DNA of 64,000 nucleotides from Wolinella sp052170135 (GTDB lineage: Bacteria; Campylobacterota; Campylobacteria; Campylobacterales; Helicobacteraceae), in the NCBI GenBank assembly GCA_052170135.1, contig JBQNBC010000009.1, forward strand, positions 1-64,000, in the 5' to 3' direction. The notes below the pieces were generated by a model that saw only the letters and a program-made list of their open reading frames with translations, had not been told where the DNA came from and made no database searches. Both the position numbers and the translations under genes were made by a program. Positions 51,215 to 59,759 of the stretch are shown here, in pieces (position 1 is the first letter of the stretch; the number at the start of each line of letters is the position of its first letter).

Positions 51215-53068
51215 CTATTTACTTGCAAAAAATTCATAAATAGCGCGTGCATCTTTTTCGCTTACTACTTGAGCTAGTGAGACTTCGCTAGCGCGCTCTA
51301 TTGCCTCAAAGCTCCCAAAAAAGTCAAGTAGTTTCTTAAGCTTTCCGCGTGCAATACCTTTAATCTCTAAAAGCTCGATTCTCTGGTCCATTTTTACCTT
51401 TTTGGCGCGATGATAAGTAATTGCAAATCTATGAACTTCATCGCGTATTTTTTGGAAAAATTGCAAGCGTTTATCGCTTGGACTTAGGCGCAGCTCTCTG
51501 CTTGTAGTGCGTAAAATATCGTGTGCTGCTCCCTTGGCGCGATATGCTTTGCTGTCTAGCTTCTCTTTGGAGATAGCTAGGATTTCGACATTTGCACCGA
51601 TGCTTTCTATGATTTCGCGCGCGATTTTTATCTGTCCAGCCCCACCATCAAGTAGCCATAAATCAGGTGGAGAATCTTCGCTAAAACGTTCAGCACGACG
51701 CGTTAACATTTCGCTCATTTGCGAATATTCATCTCTACCCTCTAGCTCGTATCTGCGGTAGGATTCCTTGCAAAAGCCATCATCATAGACTACCATAGCT
51801 CCTACGCATGCCTCGCCACGCATATGAGAGGTGTCAAATGCCTCAATGCGCCTAGGTAGCTCATCTAGCTCAAATAGCTCTTTTATCGCTTCTAATAGTG
51901 TTGTTTCGGAGTTTTTGCCCTCTAATCTTAGTAGCTCCTCACCATTTTTTATTGCGAGTGCGACAAGGGACTTTTTACTACCTGTTTTTGGCACAACAAG
52001 AGGAATCTTGCGTCCAAAAACAACCTCTAAATGCGCCTCCAATTCATCTTTGTTGGCAAGCTCTACAGGAATGAGAATCTGCCGTGGCGGTAGCGGTGAG
52101 CTGGTGGCGTAGTAGTGTAAAATAGCGCGCCTATACGCCTCCTGCTGCTCGATGGCATGTTCGCTATTTAACGGGGTTTGGTGGCTTGCTGTGATTTTGC
52201 CATCACGCATAAAAAGCCGTACAAGCATTGCATTTTTGCCAGATTGTGCAAGTGCTATAATGTCTAAATCTTCTAAGCGTGCTAAGTCTATCTCTGAGTG
52301 CGGTGTGATTTTTGCTATCTTCTCGATTCTATCTCTTAGCTCTCCGGCCTCCTCAAAGCGTAGATTCTTAGCTAATAATCCCATACGTTTTTTAAGTAGT
52401 GTGATTAACTTTGAGTGGTTTTGGAGTAGGTTTATTGCTTCTTTAAATGTAATGGCATATTGCTCAGGAGTAATTTTTTTCTCACATGGGGCAGGGCAAC
52501 GCGCTATCTGATGGAAGAGGCATGCGCGCTTTTGTTTCTCCCAGCCACGCTTTTGCACAAGCGGTAGTAGCTCATATAGGCTTTCTAGTAGTGCGCTTGC
52601 GCCGGTAGTGTATGGACCAAAATAGCGAACTTTTTTTTGTGGGAGAATCTTGCGCGTAATCTCAAGCCTAGGGAAGGGATCTAACTCATCAAAGTAGATA
52701 TATGGATATGTTTTATCATCGCGCAGGAGAATGTTATATTTTGGCTTTAGCTGCTTTATCAGCGAGTTTTCCAACACTAACGCATCGTGCTCATTTTCTA
52801 CTATGATATAGCGCAGAAATTTTGCTTCGCTTATCATTTTGTGGATTCTTGCGGAGAGTTTTGGCGAGGGTAAGAGTGTTGGTGTGAACTGAAAATAGCT
52901 TTTCACACGTTTTTTTAGATTCTTTGCTTTGCCTATATATAGGAGCTTTCCACGGGAGTCAAAATAGTGATACACGCCACTAGAATCGGGTAACTGCCTA
53001 ATCGTATCTAACAGCGCACCTGAGTCGCTCTCGCTAGTCAAAAGTGAAGAATCAAAAGAATCTGCCAT
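51215..53068 (-). CDS. uvrC: Excinuclease ABC subunit C
   Basis: Makes both incisions in nucleotide excision repair. In 617 residues: the GIY-YIG nuclease (SGVYHYFDSRGKLLYIGKAK), Cys-rich CLFHQIARCPAPCEK, the UVR segment KRMGLLAKNLRFEEAGELRD, the RNase H-like 3'-half (EAFDTSHMRGEACVGAMVV, LLDGGAGQI) and a C-terminal helix-hairpin-helix (IKGIARGKLKKLLDFFGS). It starts one base after the aldolase-like gene stop. Confidence 0.97.
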   Translation of the reverse strand: MADSFDSSLLTSESDSGALLDTIRQLPDSSGVYHYFDSRGKLLYIGKAKNLKKRVKSYFQFTPTLLPSPKLSARIHKMISEAKFLRYIIVENEHDALVLENSLIKQLKPKYNILLRDDKTYPYIYFDELDPFPRLEITRKILPQKKVRYFGPYTTGASALLESLYELLPLVQKRGWEKQKRACLFHQIARCPAPCEKKITPEQYAITFKEAINLLQNHSKLITLLKKRMGLLAKNLRFEEAGELRDRIEKIAKITPHSEIDLARLEDLDIIALAQSGKNAMLVRLFMRDGKITASHQTPLNSEHAIEQQEAYRRAILHYYATSSPLPPRQILIPVELANKDELEAHLEVVFGRKIPLVVPKTGSKKSLVALAIKNGEELLRLEGKNSETTLLEAIKELFELDELPRRIEAFDTSHMRGEACVGAMVVYDDGFCKESYRRYELEGRDEYSQMSEMLTRRAERFSEDSPPDLWLLDGGAGQIKIAREIIESIGANVEILAISKEKLDSKAYRAKGAAHDILRTTSRELRLSPSDKRLQFFQKIRDEVHRFAITYHRAKKVKMDQRIELLEIKGIARGKLKKLLDFFGSFEAIERASEVSLAQVVSEKDARAIYEFFASK

Positions 53069-53069
53069 C

Positions 53070-53684
53070 TCAAATCACGTAATTTAGCTCACAGCTATCC
53101 ACGCCAGGGGCATTACCAAGGGTCGCTGATAGATAGAGGATTCTTGCGCTGTTTTCGATTAGTGCCATATTTTTTGCTAAACTGTAGATGTCGCGCTCTT
53201 GTAGATACACGCCATAGCCCCTTATGACTAGGGCTTTTAGGCGTTTTTCTTTCATGTGGCGATGTATCTCCACGTCTGCGCGTTCATACCATGTCTCAAA
53301 ATCTCGTGGATTATAGACATCTATACTTTTGAAAAATGTCGCTCCAAAGTAGTCTTGTGGGATTATTTTATTGAATCTTAGTGCGTATGCCATAGTAAAT
53401 GGTGGTAGACAGTAGGCAACAAACTTCGCTTCACTGATATTTTGATAGATATTTGAATGTATTGCGGAATCTACACTCGCCTCCTGCCATCTATAGTCGC
53501 GCGTATGATGTAGCGTGATGAGAGAATCCTCCTTTATCTCATCAAATATCGCATCGCGCTTGTTTATTATGAAGCGATTTTCGCCAACTTTTGCGGAGAT
53601 TGAGCCGTGAAATACGCCAAAAAAGTTCTTGCGGAACATAGATAGCGAGATTTTTCCGAGGTCTTGAATTAACTTTTTATCCAT
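53070..53684 (-). CDS. Class II aldolase/adducin-fold protein lacking metal ligands
   Basis: A 204-residue protein following the class II aldolase fold: MFRKNFFGVFHGSISAKVGE, then DSAIHSNIYQNI, then the position where aldolases have His-x-His-Pro reads YCLPPFTMAYAL. The late Asn-His-Gly reads IRGYGVYL. Thus the three zinc-binding His are all absent, so aldolase or epimerase activity is unlikely. A structural or binding role, as for adducin, is possible. It sits just ahead of uvrC with one base between. Confidence 0.75.
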   Translation of the reverse strand: MDKKLIQDLGKISLSMFRKNFFGVFHGSISAKVGENRFIINKRDAIFDEIKEDSLITLHHTRDYRWQEASVDSAIHSNIYQNISEAKFVAYCLPPFTMAYALRFNKIIPQDYFGATFFKSIDVYNPRDFETWYERADVEIHRHMKEKRLKALVIRGYGVYLQERDIYSLAKNMALIENSARILYLSATLGNAPGVDSCELNYVI

Positions 53685-53841
53685 TTGTGAATTTTAGTCT
53701 AAAAGTGGTCGATTCTTGCTTTTTTGTAGTTTCTTTAATCATGCCATATTTTTTGGTGACGAGTAGTGCTTTAAGATTATAAGAATCGACTGTTTTCTGA
53801 GTTTTTGATAATTTTATGTGCGCCTTAGTTTTGTGAATTTA

Positions 53842-53871
53842 ATATATGAACAATAATTCATATATTCATAT
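53842..53871. promoter_or_regulatory. SmtB/ArsR-type operator before the metal-pump operon
   Basis: ATATATGAA (53842-53850) and TTCATATAT (53857-53865) form a perfect 9-bp inverted repeat with a CAATAA centre; a second TTCATAT half-site follows at 53865-53871. The TGAACA...TTCA core is that of SmtB/CzrA/ZiaR operators. It covers the region between a probable promoter and the AAGGA Shine-Dalgarno of the regulator gene, so repression is expected. Confidence 0.75.
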
Positions 53872-53883
53872 AAGGAATTCTCT

Positions 53884-54378
53884 ATGGGTGAAAAAGGTGA
53901 GCGCAGTAGTGAAAATATCGTGGACAATGAGGCGTCTATATTTAATGGGCAAGGTGTGCTGGAGCGAATAGAAAACAGTGCGAAGATTTTAGATTCTTCG
54001 CTTGGGGAAGCTTCTTTGGTTGATTCTCCGTTGCATCCACTAATAGTCCAAACTGTGCGACGTAAGCTCCCTTTGGAGGAACAGCTTTACGATCTTGCCG
54101 AGCTTTTCAAAGTATTTGGCGATACAACGCGAGTCAAGATTCTCTCAGCACTTTTTGAGAGTGAGCTATGTGTTTATGATATTGCAAGTCTGTTTGGTAT
54201 GACACAGTCGGCTATTTCGCACCAGTTGCGTGTGCTACGACAAGCGCGTCTAGTAAAGCCACGCAAGGTTGGCAAAGTAGTTTTTTATTCTCTTGATGAT
54301 GAGCATATTAAAAATATTTTTGACCAAGGCATGGAGCATATTTTAGAGCGCTCAGGGGGCGAATATGGCGAAGAGTGA
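53884..54378 (+). CDS. ArsR/SmtB-family metal-responsive repressor
   Basis: A 164-residue winged-helix repressor, long for the family because of an N-terminal extension of about 65 residues. The DNA-recognition helix is SLFGMTQSAISHQLRVLRQ. The alpha5 zinc site is exact: D139-x-H141 and H152-x-x-E155, the spacing of SmtB/CzrA. ELCVYDIA near residue 94 resembles the CadC alpha3 motif but has a single Cys (C96). It is expected to release its operator on Zn, Cd or Co binding. It overlaps the P-type ATPase by 14 bases and lies behind the operator at 53842. Confidence 0.9.
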   Translation: MGEKGERSSENIVDNEASIFNGQGVLERIENSAKILDSSLGEASLVDSPLHPLIVQTVRRKLPLEEQLYDLAELFKVFGDTTRVKILSALFESELCVYDIASLFGMTQSAISHQLRVLRQARLVKPRKVGKVVFYSLDDEHIKNIFDQGMEHILERSGGEYGEE

Positions 54379-56443
54379 GTGGCTATTGCACGGGATAAAT
54401 TGTGCTGAGTGTCTAGAAAAAATAGAAGAAAAGGTGCGCAAAATAGCAGGTATTAGCGATGTCGCTACTGATTTTGTGGGGCAGAGGCTGTGTGTGGAAT
54501 TCAGTGGAGATGAGGAGTGGATTTTTAGCGAATGCGCGCGCGTGGTCGGTGAGATAGAGCCACGCGTGAGATTGTTGCGCAAGAGCGAGGCTAGTGAGGC
54601 TAGCCCTATATTACTAGATTCTGTCAAATCGCCTAGGTTTTTAGCATTTGTGTTTGGTGCGATTCTGTTTGGTGTGGCGATTTTTAGCGAGAATATATGG
54701 TTTTTTATTATGGCGTATATTTTAATTGGCGGCGAAGTGATTACACAAGCTTTTAAGAACCTAATCCGCGGAAGTGTCTTTGATGAGAATCTATTAATGA
54801 GCATTGCAACAATAGGTGCATTTGCCATTGGTGAGTATCCAGAGGGTGTGGCGGTGATGTTTTTTTACCGCGTAGGTGAGTTTTTTCAGGACTTAGCCTT
54901 GGAGCGTTCTCGTCGCTCCATTACTTCGCTTATGGGTATGCGACCTGATTTTGCGCGAGTTAGGCGAGGGAGTGAATGGGTGGAGGTTGCACCAGGGAGC
55001 GTAGAGGTTGGCAGTACGATTCTTGTGCGTGCGGGTGAGCGTATTGCGCTTGATGGCACGGTGCTAAAGGGTAAAGCAACACTCGATTTATCTGCGCTAA
55101 ATGGAGAATCGTTACCGATAGAGGTGTGTGTAGGCGAAAATGTGCTATCTGGTTCTGTAAATACAAATAGCATCATTGAGGTGCAGACCACAAAAAGCTT
55201 TGGAGAATCGACGCTATCCAAGATTCTTGATTTAGTTCAAAATGCAAGCTCCAAAAAGGCAAAAACAGAGCAATTTATCACTAAATTTGCGCGTTATTAC
55301 ACACCGTTTGTTGTTGTTTCTGCTGTACTTTTAGCGATTTTGCCTCCGCTTTTTGTGAGTGGAGCTAATTTTAGTGAGTGGTTTTCGCGCGCACTTGTAT
55401 TTTTGGTCGTTTCGTGTCCGTGCGCGCTTGTTATATCTATACCGTTGACATTTTTTGCAGGGATAGGCGCGGCTAGCAGACTTGGAATCTTGGTAAAAGG
55501 TGGTAACTTCCTCGAGGCTCTGCGCGAGGTGGATACCATTGTTTTTGATAAGACAGGCACGCTTACATATGGAGTGTTTAAAGTATCGCAAATAATGGCG
55601 TTTAACGGCTTTAGCGAGGAGGAGATTATATATCTTTGCGCAAGTGGAGAATCGAGTTCAAATCACCCTATCGCGCAATCCATAGTGCGCTTTGCCAAGG
55701 ATCGAGGAATCGTACCAAGTACCGAGATTAGCGACTATCACGAACACTCTGGATATGGTGTGAGTGTGATGATTTCTGGTGAGCCTGTGTTGCTTGGTAA
55801 TGCAAAACTGATGCGCGAGCGAGGAATCACACTAGATGAGCATTCTCATGATGATACTCTAGTCTATGTAGCAAAAAATGGTGTATTAGCGGGGTGCTTA
55901 AGCCTTAGAGACGAGATAAAGAGCGGTGCCAAAGAGATGATTTATCGCATCAAAGTTCTGGGCATAAATAGAATCTATATGTTAAGCGGTGATAGAGATG
56001 AGAGCGCAAAGTGTGTGGCTAGTGAACTTGGCATCGAATATGTTGCTGGGCTTTTGCCGCATGAAAAGGTGGAGCATTTTGAGAGACTTAGGCTTGATTC
56101 TTCACGGAGTGCCTTTGTCGGCGATGGGATAAATGATGCTCCAGTGCTGGCTTTAAGCGATGTAGGAATCGCAATGGGTGGCGCAGGAAGCGATGCTGCG
56201 ATAGAAGCTGCTGATGTGGTGATAATGAATGATGAGCTAAGTCGCATTGCAAGTGCTATCGAGTTGGCAAAGCGCACAAATGCAATAGTGCGACAGAATA
56301 TTATCTTTGCACTTGGAGTGAAGGGTATTATTTTGGTGCTTGGGGCGTTTGGTGTGGCGAGTATGTGGGAGGCTGTGTTTGGTGATGTGGGCGTCGCACT
56401 TTTAGCCGTGCTAAATGCTATGCGCATGATGAAGATAAAATAA
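54365..56443 (+). CDS. cadA: P1B-type heavy-metal exporting ATPase (Zn/Cd/Pb group)
   Basis: A 692-residue inner-membrane pump. An N-terminal HMA domain with GINCAEC (C13, C16), eight predicted transmembrane helices, the actuator NGESLP (TGE-like), the metal-site CPC at 351-353, phosphorylation Asp395 in DKTGT, HP locus SSNHPIA and hinge GDGINDAPVL. The AIEAADVVIM end and final DVGVALLAVLNAMRMM with a conserved Asp fit Zn/Cd pumps rather than Cu pumps. It is co-translated with the ArsR regulator. The symbol is by family; ion preference is inferred. Confidence 0.9.
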   Translation: MAKSEWLLHGINCAECLEKIEEKVRKIAGISDVATDFVGQRLCVEFSGDEEWIFSECARVVGEIEPRVRLLRKSEASEASPILLDSVKSPRFLAFVFGAILFGVAIFSENIWFFIMAYILIGGEVITQAFKNLIRGSVFDENLLMSIATIGAFAIGEYPEGVAVMFFYRVGEFFQDLALERSRRSITSLMGMRPDFARVRRGSEWVEVAPGSVEVGSTILVRAGERIALDGTVLKGKATLDLSALNGESLPIEVCVGENVLSGSVNTNSIIEVQTTKSFGESTLSKILDLVQNASSKKAKTEQFITKFARYYTPFVVVSAVLLAILPPLFVSGANFSEWFSRALVFLVVSCPCALVISIPLTFFAGIGAASRLGILVKGGNFLEALREVDTIVFDKTGTLTYGVFKVSQIMAFNGFSEEEIIYLCASGESSSNHPIAQSIVRFAKDRGIVPSTEISDYHEHSGYGVSVMISGEPVLLGNAKLMRERGITLDEHSHDDTLVYVAKNGVLAGCLSLRDEIKSGAKEMIYRIKVLGINRIYMLSGDRDESAKCVASELGIEYVAGLLPHEKVEHFERLRLDSSRSAFVGDGINDAPVLALSDVGIAMGGAGSDAAIEAADVVIMNDELSRIASAIELAKRTNAIVRQNIIFALGVKGIILVLGAFGVASMWEAVFGDVGVALLAVLNAMRMMKIK

Positions 56444-56528
56444 TTATTGCACAAAGAAATGGGGCTTGACTTCTTGTATTCTTCCCTTGTGGTGGCAATA
56501 TTTTTGTGATAAAGCGTTGGAGGAATAT

Positions 56529-56873
56529 TCAGGAGAAACTGCTTTGATAGTGTGATTCTTGCGATGATGGCTTAAAGTGGACAGCGAGCCATTTGCACTG
56601 TGGTGAGCTAGAAGTTGAAAGGATCTGATGTGGCGTGTGTGCCGGAATAAATAGCCATTCGCCAGCTCTAAGCTCAGTCTCAAGCGACCCTATGCGAAGA
56701 ATCGCACTCCCCTCGAGTAGCACAACCCACTCATCTTCTGCTTGAAGAAACTCATCGCTTAAGAAGTTATCACTAGATGCTATCAAGACCACTTTTACTC
56801 CATCGCTATTTGCAAGAACAGATGAGAGTTCGCCATTTGTGATATATGGTGTGTCCAGATTCCCGCGCTGCAT
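56529..56873 (-). CDS. Small cupin-domain protein
   Basis: A 114-residue single-domain cupin: SDEFLQAEDEWVVLLEGSAI (motif 1, with Glu and Asp in place of one His) and AGEWLFIPAHTPHQI (motif 2, two His). Such small cupins bind a metal and act in sugar, nucleotide or amine chemistry; the substrate is unknown. The start was set at ATG 56873, two bases after the lysE stop, rather than a longer frame overlapping lysE. Translational coupling to the exporter is likely. Confidence 0.75.
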   Translation of the reverse strand: MQRGNLDTPYITNGELSSVLANSDGVKVVLIASSDNFLSDEFLQAEDEWVVLLEGSAILRIGSLETELRAGEWLFIPAHTPHQILSTSSSPQCKWLAVHFKPSSQESHYQSSFS

Positions 56874-56875
56874 GG

Positions 56876-57481
56876 CTAGAGGTGCTTTTGTGCAAGATTT
56901 ATAAGTAGCGCGGTGGCAAACCACGGCATAATGAGTGATGAAGAGACGCTAAAAATAAAGGATACTTTTTGTGATATAAGGCATTTCATCCTAAAGATAA
57001 GAATCGGTAAAAAGGTAATCCAGCATAAAATCACCATTATAACTCCAAGCAAAAGCCACAATCCACTAGAATCTGAGCTAGAGATGAGCGATGCTATAGA
57101 GAGCCAAAATGCAATAATGTATGGATTTGAAAGCGTAAACAGGTAGCCTTTAAGAAAGCTCTGCAATAGTGGTTGTGTCTTTTCTTTATGCTCTTTTATG
57201 CTGCGATTCCTTCCGCGGTAGATTAGGATGGTGAGGTAGAATAGAAATGCACTACCGAATATCGCAATTAGAGCTTCTATTAGTGGTGATAATAAAAACA
57301 TATAGAATCCAAGTAACGCTATGCCAAGATACATGATGTTAGCTAGCATCGCGCCAAGGCAAATAAGAAGTGCGCTTTTTGCATTTGATAATGCAGCATT
57401 TATTGTTATGAGATTAATAGGACCAAGTGGCACTGCTGCACCAAGTCCGAGTAAAACACCATGAAAAAGTGAGCTAAACAA
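56876..57481 (-). CDS. LysE/RhtB-family amino-acid exporter
   Basis: A 201-residue polytopic protein with about six transmembrane segments. The LysE signature is GVLLGLGAAVPLGPINLITI followed by NAAL, then LGAMLANIMYLGIALLGFYM and FLKGYLFTLSNPYIIAFWLS. Family members export lysine, threonine, homoserine or other amino acids. It precedes the cupin gene on the minus strand. Confidence 0.88.
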   Translation of the reverse strand: MFSSLFHGVLLGLGAAVPLGPINLITINAALSNAKSALLICLGAMLANIMYLGIALLGFYMFLLSPLIEALIAIFGSAFLFYLTILIYRGRNRSIKEHKEKTQPLLQSFLKGYLFTLSNPYIIAFWLSIASLISSSDSSGLWLLLGVIMVILCWITFLPILIFRMKCLISQKVSFIFSVSSSLIMPWFATALLINLAQKHL

Positions 57482-57561
57482 TGGCGATTCCTTTTATATT
57501 TTATTAAAAACTAACGAAAAGCGGCTATCATACTTTAAAATCTATCAAAAAAGGGGAGACG

Positions 57562-57846
57562 ATGCAAATCAACTCATCATCAATCTATGCCCACAATCTC
57601 TGGGTCGGTAGCTCCGCAAACAATATCGCAAATGCAAATACAGATGGTTATAATGCCCGTGATACGCGTATTAGCGAGGATGGTGCAAATGGCGTTAGCG
57701 CGACAACGCAAGAGACGCAGAGCTCCGTAAATCTCACCGATGAGGTGCCAGAGCAAATCGCTATCGAACGTAGCGTAGAGGCGAATGCTCAAGCGATAAG
57801 AACTCATGATGAGACACTTGGTACTACGATAAACATCAAGGTCTAA
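57562..57846 (+). CDS. Small flagellar rod-like protein
   Basis: A 94-residue protein joining the two ends of flagellar rod proteins: IYAHNLWVGSSANNIANANT near the N-terminus (rod-family 'NNIANANTDGY' motif) and IAIERSVEANAQAIRTHDET followed by LGTTINIKV at the C-terminus, as in FlgC/FlgG. The middle domain is missing. GGGGAG precedes the start. Homologues of this size occur in epsilonproteobacteria as unnamed flagellar proteins; a place in the rod or hook-basal body is inferred. Confidence 0.8.
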   Translation: MQINSSSIYAHNLWVGSSANNIANANTDGYNARDTRISEDGANGVSATTQETQSSVNLTDEVPEQIAIERSVEANAQAIRTHDETLGTTINIKV

Positions 57847-58237
57847 CCAGCAAATCTACTCTGTACGAGCGCAGATAAGACTCCGCTCGTGAACCGCATG
57901 TATACTATTTTACTTAAACCAACTGTTTGTGTGCATTCATACCAATATCCAAGAATCCTAGTCGCGACTAGAGTTGATATTAAGTTGACTTCGTTACGGG
58001 TTTTAGAACACTATTGGTCATTGTGTGTTTTTGCTGTATTGTTGGAGCGATGGAGATGTTTTATGTTGGTTTTGGTGTGGTAATAAATAGAATTAGCGCA
58101 TCTTTTGACATTGAGCTTGTGATTATTGCAAGTGAATAATGAAGTGCGCCAGGAGGCTTTTGGGTTGACCTTGAGATGGATAATATTTAAGAGCAAGAAT
58201 CTAGCGCAATCCACGTAGGAATCGCACTAGCATAAGA
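57847..58237. other. Intergenic stretch with a hairpin and possible decayed ORF
   Basis: ACGAGCG (57865-57871) and CGCTCGT (57884-57890) form a 7-bp stem just after the flagellar gene. Further on, one plus-strand frame gives a hydrophobic stretch (CCIVGAMEMFYVGFGVVI), two stops, then FWVDLEMDNI, a stop and SSAIHVGIALA, all in the same frame, suggesting a decayed membrane protein gene. No family recognised. Confidence 0.35.
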
Positions 58238-58543
58238 CTATCGAAGTAGTTCTATTCTCTCTTCTTTAATCTCAAAAGGAATCTTTGGTGCAGGGGTTTT
58301 TTCCATCTTTGGCATTCCTTTTTTGCTTGTCATCTGTATGCGAGAATTGGCCTTTGATACTGGGACTACATTGCCGGTTCTGGCATCGATGTAGTAAGCA
58401 GTATTTGGCGAATATTGTGAAGATAGTTGCTTTAGCTTTGCGTCCAGTGGACTTAGTTTTGGCGTGGGCTTTGGTACTTGTATGTAGTTATCAGCATAGG
58501 CGAGCGATGCGGCTAGAAGCACGCAAAGTACGATATTTTTCAT
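58238..58543 (-). CDS. Small exported protein
   Basis: A 101-residue protein with a clear signal peptide (MKNIVLCVLLAASLAYA). The mature 84 residues are basic and proline-rich (VPKPTPKLSPLD, KMEKTPAPKIPFEI) with a central YYIDARTGNVVPVS. ATG 58543 follows AAAGGAG. It probably stays in the periplasm or outer envelope; function unknown. The gene is divergent from ridA. Confidence 0.75.
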   Translation of the reverse strand: MKNIVLCVLLAASLAYADNYIQVPKPTPKLSPLDAKLKQLSSQYSPNTAYYIDARTGNVVPVSKANSRIQMTSKKGMPKMEKTPAPKIPFEIKEERIELLR

Positions 58544-58595
58544 TTATAAAACTCCTTTGGTAAGATTCTGTGTATTATATCCAAAAGGAGGGAAT

Positions 58596-58967
58596 ATGAA
58601 ATTTGTTTCTACGCCAAATGCGCCAGAGGCTATTGGCCCATATTCACAGGCTGTTGTAGTAAATGATATGATTTTTACATCTGGTCAAATTGCGCTAAGT
58701 TGCGATGGAATCATGAATGAAGGTGATATAGAATCTCAGACAAAGCAAGTATTAGAGAATCTAAAAAATGTGCTTAAATCTGAGGGTAGTGGACTGGAAA
58801 AAGTGGTAAAAACTACTGTGTTTTTGTCTGATATGGCGGATTTTGGTGCTATGAATAGAGTTTATGCAGAGTTTTTTGGGGAGCACAAGCCAGCTCGTAG
58901 TACAGTGGCGGTAAAGACACTGCCAAAAAATGCGCTCGTAGAGATCGAGTGCATCGCTTTAAAGTAG
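58596..58967 (+). CDS. ridA: RidA family 2-iminobutanoate/2-iminopropanoate deaminase
   Basis: A 123-residue protein hydrolysing reactive enamine/imine intermediates from PLP enzymes. Signatures: STPNAPEAIGPYSQAVVVND, the C-terminal ARSTVAVKTLPKNALVEIEC (with the active-site Arg). The start at 58596 follows AAAGGAGGG; a longer frame would add residues not in the family. Confidence 0.95.
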   Translation: MKFVSTPNAPEAIGPYSQAVVVNDMIFTSGQIALSCDGIMNEGDIESQTKQVLENLKNVLKSEGSGLEKVVKTTVFLSDMADFGAMNRVYAEFFGEHKPARSTVAVKTLPKNALVEIECIALK

Positions 58968-58984
58968 GCTTAACGTTGATTTTT

Positions 58985-58997
58985 GTAGAATCCGCAC
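58985..58997 (+). promoter_or_regulatory. Promoter before rplU
   Basis: TGTAGAATCCGCA contains an extended -10 (TAGAAT 58986-58991) and a CCGC discriminator, 73 bases before the ATG. The same 13 bases occur before rpmJ (30716-30728). TTAACG lies upstream at about 58970. Confidence 0.55.
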
Positions 58998-59063
58998 TTT
59001 CCATTTAATGCGCTAAGTAAGGCGCGTTATCGGGGAGTGACTTTTAGAATTTAAGGGATAGCA

Positions 59064-59375
59064 ATGTATGCGATTGTAAAGAATGGAGGCAAGCAATACA
59101 AGGTGCAAGAGGGAGATATTCTACTTCTTGATAATATGAGCCTTGAGCCGAAATCAAAAGTAGAGCTTAGTGAAGTTTTAGCTATCTGTAAAGATGAGAA
59201 GCTAACCATCGGTACGCCATTTGTAGCTGGTGCAAAGGTGCAACTGGAAGTAATCAACGAGGGTCGCGGAAAGAAAGTTGTAACCTTCAAGAAACGAAGA
59301 AGAAAAGATAGTAAGACCAAGCGAGGCTTTAGACGAGACTTCACTCGTGTAAGAGTCGTGAAAATCGAAGCGTAA
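59064..59375 (+). CDS. rplU: 50S ribosomal protein L21
   Basis: A 103-residue protein. MYAIVKNGGKQYKVQEGDIL, the KVVTFKKRRRKDSKTKRGFR basic stretch and the RVVKIEA end are typical. It starts the rplU-rpmA-obg segment with its own promoter. Confidence 0.97.
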   Translation: MYAIVKNGGKQYKVQEGDILLLDNMSLEPKSKVELSEVLAICKDEKLTIGTPFVAGAKVQLEVINEGRGKKVVTFKKRRRKDSKTKRGFRRDFTRVRVVKIEA

Positions 59376-59384
59376 GGAGAAGAA

Positions 59385-59642
59385 ATGGCACACAAGAAAG
59401 GTCAGGGTAGTACCCAGAATAACCGTGATTCCGCGGGGCGACGCTTAGGCGTTAAGCGATTTGGTGGTGAATTTGTAAGAGCTGGGAATATCATTATTCG
59501 TCAGCGAGGGACAAAAGTCCATCCTGGAAACAACGTGGGAATCGGCACAGACCATACAATTTTTGCGCTAATTGATGGGGTTGTGAAGTTTGAGCGAAAA
59601 GACAAAGATAGAAAAAAGGTATCTATCTACCCAGCTTCTTAA
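59385..59642 (+). CDS. rpmA: 50S ribosomal protein L27
   Basis: An 85-residue protein whose N-terminus reaches the peptidyl-transferase centre. MAHKKGQGSTQNNRDSAGRR has no N-terminal propeptide of the Firmicute type. GGEFVRAGNIIIRQRGTKVH and HPGNNVGIGTDHTIFAL follow. Confidence 0.97.
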   Translation: MAHKKGQGSTQNNRDSAGRRLGVKRFGGEFVRAGNIIIRQRGTKVHPGNNVGIGTDHTIFALIDGVVKFERKDKDRKKVSIYPAS

Positions 59643-59656
59643 AATTTCCACTTTTT

Positions 59657-59687
59657 AGATTCTCGCTCGCTACATGCGCGAGAATCT
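59657..59687 (+). terminator. Terminator after rpmA
   Basis: AGATTCTCGC (59657-59666) and GCGAGAATCT (59678-59687) form a perfect 10-bp stem with an 11-base loop, followed by CCTCTAATTTTTAAC. It separates rplU-rpmA from obg. Confidence 0.65.
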
Positions 59688-59759
59688 CCTCTAATTTTTA
59701 ACCTCTTTCCGATAAAATCCATAAAATATAACTATAAATGAAAGTAGCAGAATAATATT

